In this document: piece by piece, positions 15,319 to 25,103 of the stretch
Numbering within the stretch: position 1 is the stretch's first letter
How the letters are laid out: the number at the start of each line of letters is the position of its first letter
Assembly: GCF_002551245.1 (NCBI RefSeq)
Contig: NZ_NTGZ01000032.1
Span: 1-42,372 of the forward strand
Source of the DNA: Streptomyces sp. rh34
Lineage (GTDB): Bacteria; Actinomycetota; Actinomycetes; Streptomycetales; Streptomycetaceae
Direction: 5' to 3'
DNA: 42,372 nt
Program-made: the position numbers and the translations under genes
The notes under the pieces: model-generated
What the model saw: only the letters and a program-made list of their open reading frames with translations
Told to the model about the DNA's origin: nothing
The model's database searches: none

Positions 15319-15553
15319 AGCACCTATTGCGGCCCCCATAAGAATCAGGTGGGTCATAGAACTGCGACACAGTCGCGCCCGCGACTCCCATATTCCAAGG
15401 GGGATCGGCTCATTCAGGGCGGTCAGACAAGGAGCCGCGGGGCGCTCCTACGTTCGGGAGTGAACGACGCCTGGCGCGAGCGGATGGTCGCAGAGACGCG
15501 TCAGAGACTTGCCGGGCACCAGCAGGTGCGCGCTCCAGGCCCCGCAGCGCCCC
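15319..15553. other. Convergent intergenic region
   Basis: These 235 bp lie between the + strand candidate immunity gene and the - strand FG-GAP gene. They contain a short hairpin (15371-15386) and otherwise nothing I can support. A small open frame at 15349-15636 overlaps the end of the FG-GAP gene and has Arg/Pro-rich low-complexity content, so I do not call it. Confidence 0.5.
15371..15386. terminator. Possible hairpin terminator
   Basis: Perfect 7-bp arms AGTCGCG and CGCGACT are separated by only CC, so the real loop must open to four or more bases. It lies 52 bp after the + strand stop. There is no T-run. Streptomyces terminators often lack one, but the call is weak. Confidence 0.3.
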
Positions 15554-16978
15554 TCACCCCAGCAAGCCCCCGAAACGGACCGCCGACGGCTTCACGCCCA
15601 GGCTCGACTCGCCGAAGGAGACGCTGCCCTTCGTGACCGGGCCCGTGCGGCTGCCCTTGAGGAGCCAGACGCCGCCCTGGCCGGTGTTCTCGCCGGGGGC
15701 GGCCAATGCCAGTGTGGCCGGTATGCCCTTGGCGGGGGCCACGACGTGGACCTCGCCGCCGAAGGCGTCGCCGTTCTCGTCGACGCCGGGGACGTTCGCC
15801 GTGGACTGGCCGATCACCTTCGTGCCGGCGCCCGTGATGCCCGAGGCGCGGCCCTTGAAGACCAGGACCCCGCCGGCATCCTTGGCCGGGCCCACGTCCT
15901 CGCCCGGCAGGCCCACGACGACCTCGCCGTAGCCGTCACCGTCCAGGTCCCCCACCGCGGCGCTCGCGCCCATGGCGTCACCCTTCTCGTCGGCGCCCGG
16001 CACTCCGGTGGTGGCCTGGGTGATCCACTTCGGCTTCACGGAGGTGTTCTGGCCCTTGGGGCCTCCGAGGACGACCGCCACCGCGCCGCCCTTGCTCGGG
16101 AAGTCCAGGTCGCTGTCCAGGCCGGTGGGCTGCCGGGTGAAGACCAGGTCCGGGTACGCGTCGCCGTTGACCGAGCCGACCGTCACCGAGGAGTGGTCGA
16201 GGTACGTCCCCGGCGCGGTGGCGATGGGGGTGCGGGTGAAGCCCGTACCCGTCGACAGGTGGAGCGACCGCCCGCCGCAGTCCGGCTCGTCGTTGCAGCC
16301 GGTGCTCACCAGCAGGTCGTCCTTGCCGTCGTTGTTCATGTCCACGGTCTGCACGTCCTCGAAGACGGTGGCGCCGTTGTTCACGGTGAGTGCCGTGCGG
16401 GTGCCGCCGACCGAGCCGTCCGCGCCGATGTTCTCGTCCAGGACGACCTTCCCGTCCCATTCGGTGTGGTCGATCCAGGCCGCGTCCGTCCGGCCGTCGC
16501 CGTCGAAGTCGCCCACCGCGTACCCCTGGCCCCGGAACTCGACCGCCCGGGTGCCGAGGCCGCTCTTGCCGCCGAACAGGATGACCCGCGGGCCCTTGCC
16601 GGCCGAGACCAGCAGGTCGGTGTACCCGTCCCGGTCGATGTCGGCAGGCGTGCCCGTGCCGAAGCGGGCGTTCGCGGCAGCCGTACCGGGGACGCCGGAC
16701 GTGTTCTGGTTGATCACCCGGTTCCGGGCCGGGCTGATGCCCTTCGCGCCGCCCGGGTAGACCACCAGGTACCCGGCCTTCTTGAGACCGGCCACGGTCC
16801 CGTCGGGCACCGAGGCGAACATGTCCGCGTATCCGTCCCCGTTGAAGTCGACCAGCTGGCGCGCGGCGGAGACCTGCGTGGCCGCCACCGCCGTACCGGA
16901 CACGGCCGGTACGGCGGCTGCCGTGGCCGCGAGCGTCACGAAGATCGCGGAAGCGGTACGGAGTCGAGAAGTCTTCAT
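15554..16978 (-). CDS. Secreted FG-GAP/VCBS repeat (integrin-alpha-like) protein
   Basis: The 474-residue protein starts at ATG 16978, preceded by AGGGGGAT on the - strand. Residues 1 to about 33 are a Sec signal peptide: basic MKTSRLR, an Ala/Val-rich core, then cleavage near AVA-ATQ. The rest is a run of FG-GAP repeats with calcium-type DxDxDG loops, such as DFNGDGYADMF, DIDRDGYTDLL, DFDGDGRTD, DMNNDGKDDLL and DLDGDGYGEVVVG, predicting a seven-bladed beta-propeller as in the N-terminus of integrin alpha chains. No catalytic domain or wall anchor is seen. Likely extracellular; adhesion or ligand binding is typical for the fold. It is convergent with the T7SS locus and divergent from the methyltransferase gene. 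Confidence 0.88.
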   Translation of the reverse strand: MKTSRLRTASAIFVTLAATAAAVPAVSGTAVAATQVSAARQLVDFNGDGYADMFASVPDGTVAGLKKAGYLVVYPGGAKGISPARNRVINQNTSGVPGTAAANARFGTGTPADIDRDGYTDLLVSAGKGPRVILFGGKSGLGTRAVEFRGQGYAVGDFDGDGRTDAAWIDHTEWDGKVVLDENIGADGSVGGTRTALTVNNGATVFEDVQTVDMNNDGKDDLLVSTGCNDEPDCGGRSLHLSTGTGFTRTPIATAPGTYLDHSSVTVGSVNGDAYPDLVFTRQPTGLDSDLDFPSKGGAVAVVLGGPKGQNTSVKPKWITQATTGVPGADEKGDAMGASAAVGDLDGDGYGEVVVGLPGEDVGPAKDAGGVLVFKGRASGITGAGTKVIGQSTANVPGVDENGDAFGGEVHVVAPAKGIPATLALAAPGENTGQGGVWLLKGSRTGPVTKGSVSFGESSLGVKPSAVRFGGLLG

Positions 16979-17100
16979 CGTTGTTCATCCCCCTGATGTG
17001 CGCACGTGCTCACTGCTGAGGAAGACCATCCGTACCGTGAATGGTTGTGCACATCGGGAGCCGATCCGATTGCGTACGAGGGTGGCTCCGGCACCATCTT

Positions 17101-17138
17101 CTTGCGTTATCAGCAAGAAGGCATGCATCTGACGCAAG
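17101..17138. promoter_or_regulatory. Inverted repeat upstream of the methyltransferase gene
   Basis: CTTGCGT (17101-17107) and its exact reverse complement ACGCAAG (17132-17138) are 24 bp apart, with a second short inverted pair CTTGC/GCAAG (17101-17105 and 17113-17117) and an ATGCAT core between. It ends 19 bp before the start codon at 17158, in the divergent promoter region. An operator for an unknown regulator is plausible. Confidence 0.4.
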
Positions 17139-17157
17139 AGTCCGTACGCTCGATCTC

Positions 17158-18036
17158 ATGGCTCACAAACACCAGCACCAGCACCAGCACCAGCACGGAC
17201 ATGCGGCCCACTCCCACGGCTCCGCCGCGACGCCGAACGGTCTCCCCGAGATCCTCGACCTCGACGCCGCCCTCTTCGCGCCCCACCTGACCGCTCTCAC
17301 CGGGCGTATCGCCTGCCTGGCCGGTGACGACGTACGGAATATCGTCGACCTCGGCTCGGGCACCGGGACCGGCACGTTCGCCCTGCTGGAGCGGTTCCCG
17401 ACCGCCCGGGTGACCGCCGTCGACAGCTCCCCCGACATGCTGGAACGGCTCGCCTCAGCGGCGCGGGACCGGGGAGTCGGCGACCGCGTGCACACGCTGG
17501 AGGCCGACGCCGGTGCGGGGCTGCCCGGGGTCGTCGACGCCGACCTCGTCTGGGCGTCGGCGTCCCTGCATCACCTGGACGACCCCGCCACCGCCCTGGC
17601 CGGTATCCGCGCCGCGCTGCGCCCCGGCGGGCTGCTGGCCGTCGCGGAGGTGGACGGGATGCCGACCTTCCTTCCCGAGGACGGGGAGCCGGGTGCGCTG
17701 GAGAACCGCTGCCGGGAGGCCCTCGACGGCCTGCATGCCGAGCAGTTGCCGCACCGGGGAGCCGACTGGGGCTCGCTGCTGGCGGCCGCCGGCTTCTCCG
17801 TCGAGCAGGAACGCGCCGAGCCGTGGGAGCTGCGCGCGCCGCTTCCCGAAGGGGCGGGCCGGTACGCCTATCTCGTCTTCGAGCGCATCCGCGGCAACCT
17901 GGTCGGGCGCGTCTCACCGGAGGACCTGGCCGCGCTCGACCGGCTCATCGGTGGCGGGCCCGAGGACGTACGTCACCGGGACGACCTCGTCGTACGGTCG
18001 ACCCGTGAGACGTGGATGGCCCGCCGCCCCGCCTGA
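17158..18036 (+). CDS. Class I SAM-dependent methyltransferase with His-rich N-terminus
   Basis: The 292-residue protein starts at ATG 17158. SAM-binding motif I is [15 protein letters not shown], followed by the acidic end of strand 2 ([11 protein letters not shown]), EADAG, and [20 protein letters not shown], then the post-motif [11 protein letters not shown], all typical of Methyltransf_12/25-type enzymes. Residues 3-20 hold nine histidines, in His-Gln repeats encoded by about four CACCAG hexamers (near 17170-17193). Such tails bind metal ions in other proteins, but methyltransferases rarely carry one. The substrate is unknown. The gene is divergent from the FG-GAP gene and followed by a 347-bp gap with a large palindrome. 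Confidence 0.88.
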   Translation: MAHKHQHQHQHQHGHAAHSHGSAATPNGLPEILDLDAALFAPHLTALTGRIACLAGDDVRNIVDLGSGTGTGTFALLERFPTARVTAVDSSPDMLERLASAARDRGVGDRVHTLEADAGAGLPGVVDADLVWASASLHHLDDPATALAGIRAALRPGGLLAVAEVDGMPTFLPEDGEPGALENRCREALDGLHAEQLPHRGADWGSLLAAAGFSVEQERAEPWELRAPLPEGAGRYAYLVFERIRGNLVGRVSPEDLAALDRLIGGGPEDVRHRDDLVVRSTRETWMARRPA

Positions 18037-18383
18037 GCCGAAGGCGAGCCAGAGAAGCCCCTGACTGCTCACCGCGACGACCGTGCCCGCCGAGACCCGT
18101 GCCCGCCGAGACCGCCGCCACGGTCCGCGTCACCGCGGCGTTCACCGCTTCCGCGCCGCATCTGCTCTGTTCCGGTTCGCACTCCCGCCCAAGCCTGCCC
18201 CGCGACGAGGGGACAGGGCGGCGCCTGCTGTCACCTCTGTTCATGGCAGATGCCATGAACAGAGGTCGTGCAGGGTCCGGCGGTCGTCGTGGCCGCGATG
18301 AGTTTCCCGGATCGCCTCGGTCCTACAGGTGGGTGGCAACAGCCCCCTTCTCGTCGAAAGCACCTGGACAGGCGGTATCAACG
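18037..18383. other. 347-bp intergenic region with tandem duplication and palindrome
   Basis: No gene is supported here. The region holds a perfect 16-bp tandem duplication, CCGTGCCCGCCGAGAC at 18081-18096 and 18097-18112, and a 34-bp palindrome at 18233-18266 listed separately. The stretch 18340-18383 should hold the DUF1905 leader. Open frames through this gap join it to the DUF1905 gene but contain only low-information sequence. Confidence 0.6.
18233..18266. repeat. 34-bp perfect palindrome (16-bp arms, 2-bp spacer)
   Basis: The left arm ACCTCTGTTCATGGCA (18233-18248) and the right arm TGCCATGAACAGAGGT (18251-18266) are exact reverse complements around GA. It lies 197 bp after the methyltransferase stop and 118 bp before the DUF1905 start. 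It could be a strong dimer operator or a T-less factor-dependent terminator. The arms are AT-richer than their surroundings, which favours an operator over a GC-rich terminator. Confidence 0.75.
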
Positions 18384-18674
18384 ATGAGCAGCACGATGAA
18401 CAAGCTGAACAAGCAGTTCACCGCGACCCTGCGGAAGAGTCCGGAGAAGGGCGGCTGGACCTACGTCGTATGGCCGGAGTCGGCCGAGTTCTTCGGTACC
18501 CGCGGCCTCGTGAAGGTCCGGGGCACCATCGACGGCCATCCGTTCCGCAGCTCGTTCATGGCCCTGGGCGACGGCACGCACAAACTGCCCGTGAAGGCTG
18601 ATGTACGCAAGGCGATCGGCAAGGAGGACGGGGACAGCGTGACCATCCTCCTGGAGGAGCGGGTGGAGGCCTGA
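18384..18674 (+). CDS. DUF1905 domain protein
   Basis: The 96-residue protein is a single DUF1905 domain: [18 protein letters not shown], then [22 protein letters not shown], then [19 protein letters not shown] and a closing ILLEE. Members are small beta-barrel proteins of unknown function, sometimes fused to a YdeI-type (OmdA) domain, which is absent here. Start ATG 18384 is chosen because domain sequence starts directly after it; ATG 18396 is an alternative. The protein should be cytoplasmic. Confidence 0.85.
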   Translation: MSSTMNKLNKQFTATLRKSPEKGGWTYVVWPESAEFFGTRGLVKVRGTIDGHPFRSSFMALGDGTHKLPVKADVRKAIGKEDGDSVTILLEERVEA

Positions 18675-18805
18675 CCTCGGGATCGATCGCGCTGTCGTGA
18701 CAGCAGCGATCACGGCAGACGGTGACGATCCGAACCCCACGGTCCGCCGCTACATTGACTGCCGGGCAGGCAGGATGAGCCAGGACGACGGATGAGGAGC
18801 GACAC

Positions 18806-19723
18806 GTGCGATTCGCGCTGGAAGCACTGCTGGTCGACGTGCCGGCCGAGCAGGTTGCCGAGGCTCGCGCCTTCTACCGGTCGAGAGTGGCAGGCCGTGG
18901 GCCCGGATCGTACGAGGAGCTGAAGGAGGCCCGCGCGAAGAAGCCCGGCCCTCGTGCCGCCGTTCCGCCTGCCGTCGAAGAGACGGTCGAAGCCGCCGGG
19001 GTACGGGTCCCGGTCCGGATCTTCCTCCCTGCCGACGGTCCGCCCCGGGCTGTCTACCTGGGCATCCACGGCGGCGGCTTCTACATGGGCTCCGCGGCGC
19101 AGGGCGACGAACGCCACCGCGAACTCGCGGACGCCCTGGGCATCGCGGTCGTCAGCGTCGACTACCGGCTCGCGCCCGAGCACCCCTGGCCGGCCGCGCC
19201 CGACGACTGCGCGGCGGTCGCGCTCTGGCTCGTCGAAGAGGCCGAGGCCCGTTTCGGGACCTCCCGGCTCGCGATCGGCGGAAGCTCGGCCGGGGCGACC
19301 CTCGCCCTGGCGACCTTGTTGCGGCTGCGGGACCGGGGTGTCGTCGACCGGTTCGCCGGGGCCGCGCTCCGCTTCGGCACCTACGACCTGAGCGCGCACA
19401 CCCCCGGCGGCCGTCGCATCGCCGACGAGTTCTTCATCCAGGCCTACGTCGGCCAGGTCGCCGACCGCACCCTTCCCGACATCTCGCCCCTCTACGCCGA
19501 CCTGAGCGGGCTGCCTCCGGCCCTGCTGGTCGTGGGAAGCGAGGACGTACTGCTGGAGGACAACCTGACGCTGGCCGGTCGGTTGTCGGCGGCCGGCAAC
19601 GACGTGGAGCTGCGCGTCTATCCCGAGTCGCCCCACGGCTTCACCGGCCACCCCACCGCCCTGGCCGCGACGGCGCTCGACGGCATCAACTCCTGGCTGC
19701 GCGACAGGATCAGTCGCCCTTGA
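18806..19723 (+). CDS. Alpha/beta hydrolase of the hormone-sensitive-lipase (HSL) family
   Basis: The 305-residue protein starts at GTG 18806 with GAGGAG upstream. It shows all HSL-family marks: the oxyanion motif HGGGF at 88-92, VDYRLAPEHPWPAAPDD, the nucleophile elbow G159-S-S161-A-G163, an acidic residue in GSEDVLLEDN and the catalytic histidine in SPHGF. It should be a cytoplasmic carboxylesterase acting on short-chain acyl esters. The natural substrate is unknown. Its stop overlaps the convergent GNAT gene stop by 14 bp. Confidence 0.92.
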   Translation: MRFALEALLVDVPAEQVAEARAFYRSRVAGRGPGSYEELKEARAKKPGPRAAVPPAVEETVEAAGVRVPVRIFLPADGPPRAVYLGIHGGGFYMGSAAQGDERHRELADALGIAVVSVDYRLAPEHPWPAAPDDCAAVALWLVEEAEARFGTSRLAIGGSSAGATLALATLLRLRDRGVVDRFAGAALRFGTYDLSAHTPGGRRIADEFFIQAYVGQVADRTLPDISPLYADLSGLPPALLVVGSEDVLLEDNLTLAGRLSAAGNDVELRVYPESPHGFTGHPTALAATALDGINSWLRDRISRP

Positions 19724-20300
19724 CCCGGGCGTGCAGATGCATGTCGTGCCGCCCGTCGTCATGCACGGCCGCGTTGCGTTTGGTGCCTTCCAGGCGGTAG
19801 CCGGCCTTCGTCGCGACCCTGCACGAGGCGTGGTTACGCGTCGAGTGGTCCAACTCCAGCCGGTGGAAGCCGATGTCGTCCAGCGCCCACCCGCTGACCG
19901 CCGCGAGTGCCCGGGAGGCGACCCCCGCGCCGCGTGCGGCCGGGAGCACCCAGTACGCGACGTTCGCGACGCCGTCGTCGAAGTCCAGGCCGCGCAACGC
20001 CATCCGGCCGAGCACCTCGCCGCCGTCGCGGGCGACGGCCCAGTGGCAGCCCTTCTCCCGCTCCCAGTCCTGGCGGTACCCCTCGAACCACTCGCGGACC
20101 TGGCCCTCGGTCGAGGGCCGGTGCGTGTGCCAGCGGCGGGTCTCCTCGTCCTCGTATGCGGAGAGGAACGCCCGCGCGTCGGCCGCCCCCCAGGGGCGCA
20201 GCAGCAGGCCGTCGCCGCCGGTTGCCGGGAGCACGGGTTGCGGGGCGGCGGCGAGGCAGCCGGAGATCATCGCGGGCGGTGTCGACAGGGCGCGGGTCAT
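19710..20300 (-). CDS. GNAT acetyltransferase, RimJ/RimL type
   Basis: The 196-residue protein has the RimJ/RimL plan: LLLRPWGAADARAFLSA at the start of the domain, DGVANVAYWVLPAARGAGVASRAL as acetyl-CoA binding motif A, then LDHSTRNHASCRVATKAGYRLEG, a segment typical of N-terminal or small-molecule acetyltransferases of this group. Start ATG 20300 gives a 30-residue leader before the domain; ATG 20270 is another in-frame choice. The 3' end overlaps the HSL gene on the other strand by 14 bp. The substrate cannot be assigned. Confidence 0.88.
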   Translation of the reverse strand: MTRALSTPPAMISGCLAAAPQPVLPATGGDGLLLRPWGAADARAFLSAYEDEETRRWHTHRPSTEGQVREWFEGYRQDWEREKGCHWAVARDGGEVLGRMALRGLDFDDGVANVAYWVLPAARGAGVASRALAAVSGWALDDIGFHRLELDHSTRNHASCRVATKAGYRLEGTKRNAAVHDDGRHDMHLHARVKGD

Positions 20301-20392
20301 GGCCCCATCGTCACCCGTGCCCCCTTTGGCGCCTCCGCCGCCCTACGGCCGCAGCCGGACCAGCCGCGCGCCCGGTCTTCACGCCGGCTGAT

Positions 20393-20409
20393 CCGGGGGT
20401 TCACCCCGG
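20393..20409 (-). terminator. Short hairpin just after the YciI gene
   Basis: CCGGGG (20393-20398) pairs with CCCCGG (20404-20409) around the loop GTTCA. It begins 4 bp beyond the YciI stop codon in the direction of transcription, a fitting place for a terminator, but the stem is only 6 bp and there is no T-run. Confidence 0.35.
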
Positions 20410-20413
20410 CCCC

Positions 20414-20980
20414 TCAGGAGCGTCCGCCGCGCTGCCAGCGCTGCGCACCGAGGGGCGTGGGCCCACCGGCGAGCTGATCCGCGAACGGCTGGACCACGAG
20501 CTGCGCCTCGTCCGGGAGCGCTCGCACCGCCGCGACCACCCCCGTCGTACGGGCTCCCTCGTCGTCGAGCAGAACAGCCACGAAGCTCAGCCGCCTGTCC
20601 GGCTCCGCGCCCAACAGCCCCTGCTCGCCCCGGCCCGGGGCGCGGTCCCGCGCAGGCCACCGGGCGGTGACCAGCGTGTACGGGGCATCCGCCGCCGGTT
20701 CACGGCGCAGCAATACCACCGTCGCGACCGCCGTGAAGGACCGGTAGAGACCGGCCTTCCAGAAGGGCTCCTCGGTCGCGAACCGCTCGGCGGCGGCACG
20801 GTCGGCGACGTCAACGACGTGGACGCTCCCCGTGTGCTCCTCCCCGTCGTCGGACAGGGTGGGGCCGCGGAGTATCAGCCGGCTGTCGAAGCGGTCCATG
20901 TAGGACCAGTGCTCCTCGCACAACTCCATCAACTGGTCCGCGACGTCCGGCTGGTCCTGAGCATGTACGTAGAACGGCAT
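20414..20980 (-). CDS. YciI family protein with C-terminal extension
   Basis: ATG 20980 is chosen because the YciI domain begins at once (MPFYVHAQDQPDVADQLMEL); the open frame up to 21028 adds only a low-complexity leader. The first 100 residues show the ferredoxin-like YciI fold: HWSYMDRFDSRLILRGPTLSDDG, then GSVHVVDVADRAAAERF and FWKAGLYRSFTAV. YciI proteins are small, possibly enzymatic or ligand-binding, of unsure function. The remaining 85 residues contain a strand-rich stretch (RRLSFVAVLLDDEGARTTG) outside the domain. The role is unknown. Confidence 0.8.
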   Translation of the reverse strand: MPFYVHAQDQPDVADQLMELCEEHWSYMDRFDSRLILRGPTLSDDGEEHTGSVHVVDVADRAAAERFATEEPFWKAGLYRSFTAVATVVLLRREPAADAPYTLVTARWPARDRAPGRGEQGLLGAEPDRRLSFVAVLLDDEGARTTGVVAAVRALPDEAQLVVQPFADQLAGGPTPLGAQRWQRGGRS

Positions 20981-21031
20981 ACCGCGACCGTACCGGAGCG
21001 CCCGGAGCGGGCCCGGTCGCCCGCCCACGCC

Positions 21032-21376
21032 TCACGGTCGCAGCCGGACCAGCCCCGGGCCCGACGGGTGGCCCGGTTCGAAGGCGTCGGGAATCCCCAG
21101 CCTGAGGCCCCGGCTCCGGGCGACCCGGTGGACGTCCCGCAGGGAGTGCGCCAGTGCGGCGGCGACATGGCGGAGCTGGACAGCCGTGGACCCGTCGTCC
21201 GCGACCATGTCGTCGGCGTGGTCGAGGAGTTCGTACGCCATGCCCAGCTGCATGGCCTCCACCCGGTCGGCCGTGCGCGAGACCTGTCCGTCGCCGTCGC
21301 CCGCGACGTAACAGGGCCTGCCCTCCACTCCGGACCAGGGGAGCAGTCGTGCGGCGTTCTTGGGCTGTTCGTTCAT
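21032..21376 (-). CDS. Conserved hypothetical protein next to the XRE/DUF397 pair
   Basis: I use ATG 21376 (MNEQPKNAARLLPW; 114 residues). An open frame continues to 21436 without clear coding character. The protein has RPCYVAGDGDGQVSRTADRVEAMQL followed by helices (AYELLDHADDM, LRHVAAALAHSLRDVHRVA), with no membrane span or enzyme motif. I do not know a named family. It is transcribed divergently from the XRE regulator gene with a 133-bp gap, an arrangement I associate with WhiJ/DUF397-type modules in Streptomyces. A regulatory partner role is inferred. Confidence 0.65.
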   Translation of the reverse strand: MNEQPKNAARLLPWSGVEGRPCYVAGDGDGQVSRTADRVEAMQLGMAYELLDHADDMVADDGSTAVQLRHVAAALAHSLRDVHRVARSRGLRLGIPDAFEPGHPSGPGLVRLRP

Positions 21377-21509
21377 GGGGGCGTCAACTCCGTGAGCAGT
21401 GGGGGTGAATTCTTCGCTGCGTAGCGATCCACTCACAGAGTGCGATGGGCGCGGCTAGGCTCGCCAGGGGGGTCGGGGTGACATCGCGCTCGTCGCACGG
21501 GAGTTGGCT

Positions 21510-22307
21510 GTGAGTAATACCTATGGCACATGGTTGAAGGCTCAGCGGGAAGCTGCAGGGCTGACTCAGCAGCAGCTTGCGGACATGGCGATCATGACGC
21601 GGTCGCATATCTCGCACATCGAGGCAGGGCGTCGCATGCCGAGCGAGGAAGACGCCCTGCGGCTGGACAGGGCGCTGGGCACAGGGGATGTACTGACCAC
21701 TTTCCGGCCCCAGGCAGATGACCGTTCCGTCGCGGAACGCTTCAAGGCGGCTCGGAAACTTGAGGAACAGGCAACGTTCATCCGCGAGTTCGCCATCGCC
21801 TATTTTCCTGGAATCCTCCAGACGCGCCGGTACGCGGATGCGGTGCTGGGCACCGCATTTCCGCCGTACAGCGATGAAGAACGTGACAAGGCCGTTGTCT
21901 CACGACTGGAGCGGGCCAAGGTTCTGGAGCGCCCCACGTCGCCAGTAGTCTGGGCGGTGCTGGACGAGGCTGTCCTCCGGCGCGTGGCGGGCAGTGCGGA
22001 CATCATGGCGGAACAGATCATGCACGTGGTGCATCTGGCCGAGCGTGGCCGAATCCGCGCCCACGTGCTGCCCCTGGGCGGCCCCATCTGCAATCTGCAC
22101 CAGAGCATGGTGACGCTGATGCACTTCGAGGATCAGCCACCGGTGGCGTACTCCGAAGGCACGCAGGTGGCCAAGGTGCACGATGCACCGCACTTGGTCG
22201 AGCGGATCGAGGCCACCTACTCTCTGGCCATGAGCGACGCGCTGTCCCTCCCCGAGTCGCTGAATGTGCTCAGGGCAGCGGCGAAGGAGTACGGATACCG
22301 TGAGTGA
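21510..22307 (+). CDS. XRE-family regulator with DUF5753 domain
   Basis: GTG 21510 is preferred over TTG 21504 because GGGAG lies 6-7 nt before it. The 265-residue protein has an N-terminal helix-turn-helix (LKAQREAAGLTQQQLADMAIMTRSHISHIEAGRRMPS, read as two parts) and a DUF5753 domain with its marker AYFPGILQTRRYADAVL and the later PVVWAVLDEAVLRR, HVLPLGG and PPVAYSEG. These regulators are numerous in Streptomyces, where relatives such as WhiJ affect development. The next gene, DUF397, overlaps its stop, the classic pairing in which the DUF397 protein works with its regulator. Confidence 0.92.
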   Translation: MSNTYGTWLKAQREAAGLTQQQLADMAIMTRSHISHIEAGRRMPSEEDALRLDRALGTGDVLTTFRPQADDRSVAERFKAARKLEEQATFIREFAIAYFPGILQTRRYADAVLGTAFPPYSDEERDKAVVSRLERAKVLERPTSPVVWAVLDEAVLRRVAGSADIMAEQIMHVVHLAERGRIRAHVLPLGGPICNLHQSMVTLMHFEDQPPVAYSEGTQVAKVHDAPHLVERIEATYSLAMSDALSLPESLNVLRAAAKEYGYRE

Positions 22308-22509
22308 AGGCGCCAACCTGCTAGCCGTATGGCGAAAGTCGTCGTACAGCGGCCCTGACAAGGACAGCTGCCTCGAAGTCCAGGACCACCACCCCACCGC
22401 CGTCCCCGTCCGCGACTCCAAGGTCCCCGGCGGGCCCGCCCTGCTCATCCCCGCCGCCGGGTGGACCTCCTTCGTGGACGCGGTCAAGAGCGGGGCCCTC
22501 TCCGCCTGA
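22300..22509 (+). CDS. DUF397 domain protein
   Basis: The 69-residue protein starts at GTG 22300, 8 bp inside the end of the XRE gene, so the pair is translationally coupled. The DUF397 pattern is clear: WRKSSYSGPDKDSCLEVQ, then VPVRDSKVPGGPALLIPAAGW and SFVDAVKSG. It is the small partner of XRE/DUF5753 regulators, and such proteins relieve or modulate the regulator's DNA binding. Its stop codon lies within a bidirectional terminator hairpin. Confidence 0.92.
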   Translation: MSEGANLLAVWRKSSYSGPDKDSCLEVQDHHPTAVPVRDSKVPGGPALLIPAAGWTSFVDAVKSGALSA

Positions 22510-22534
22510 CCCGAAAGACAGGCGGAAAGGGCCC
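22493..22534. terminator. Bidirectional hairpin terminator between DUF397 and the uvrA-like gene
   Basis: The arms GGGCCCTCTCCGCCTG (22493-22508) and CAGGCGGAAAGGGCCC (22519-22534) pair over 16 bp with one mismatch, around a 10-nt loop. The stem includes the DUF397 stop codon and ends 7 bp before the convergent uvrA-like stop, so it can serve both genes. On the - strand transcript the mismatch becomes a G-U pair. Confidence 0.8.
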
Positions 22535-22540
22535 GGCGTC

Positions 22541-24928
<2,388 letters not shown>

Positions 24929-24950
24929 GCTCGTCGTCTCTCCATTACTG

Positions 24951-25055
24951 GTGCGCGGAGCCTGCTGGTACGGCGCCCTGCTGGTGCGGGAGCCCTGCTG
25001 GTACGGCTGGTTGGGCTGGTACGGGCGGCTGTCGGTGCGCGGAGCCTACTGGTCG
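24951..25055. repeat. Degenerate repeats between the uvrA-like and VOC genes
   Basis: Three imperfect copies of a roughly 22-bp unit, of the form GTGCGCGGAGCCTGCTGGTA, start near 24951, 24984 and 25035, with extra CTGGTACGG pieces between. This stretch is the leader of the uvrA-like gene on the - strand. Its function is unknown. It may reflect slippage in non-coding DNA. Confidence 0.55.
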
Positions 25056-25058
25056 TGC

Positions 25059-25094
25059 GTGAGGGCCAGGGCCTGTTTCGGCCCCGGCCCTCAC
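25059..25094 (-). terminator. Strong hairpin terminator after the VOC gene
   Basis: The arms GTGAGGGCCAGGGCC (25059-25073) and GGCCCCGGCCCTCAC (25080-25094) pair over 15 bp with one mismatch, around the loop TGTTTC. It lies 9 bp beyond the VOC stop codon on the - strand and separates that operon from the uvrA-like gene. Confidence 0.85.
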
Positions 25095-25103
25095 GGGCTG
25101 GTG

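Noticed and set aside
15349..15636. Small + strand gene after the candidate immunity gene
   Set aside because: Low-complexity Arg/Pro-rich peptide overlapping the FG-GAP gene end, without a ribosome site or recognisable domain.
15509..16996. 495-residue open frame on the + strand opposite the FG-GAP gene
   Set aside because: Shadow of a gene with a signal peptide and repeated calcium loops on the other strand.
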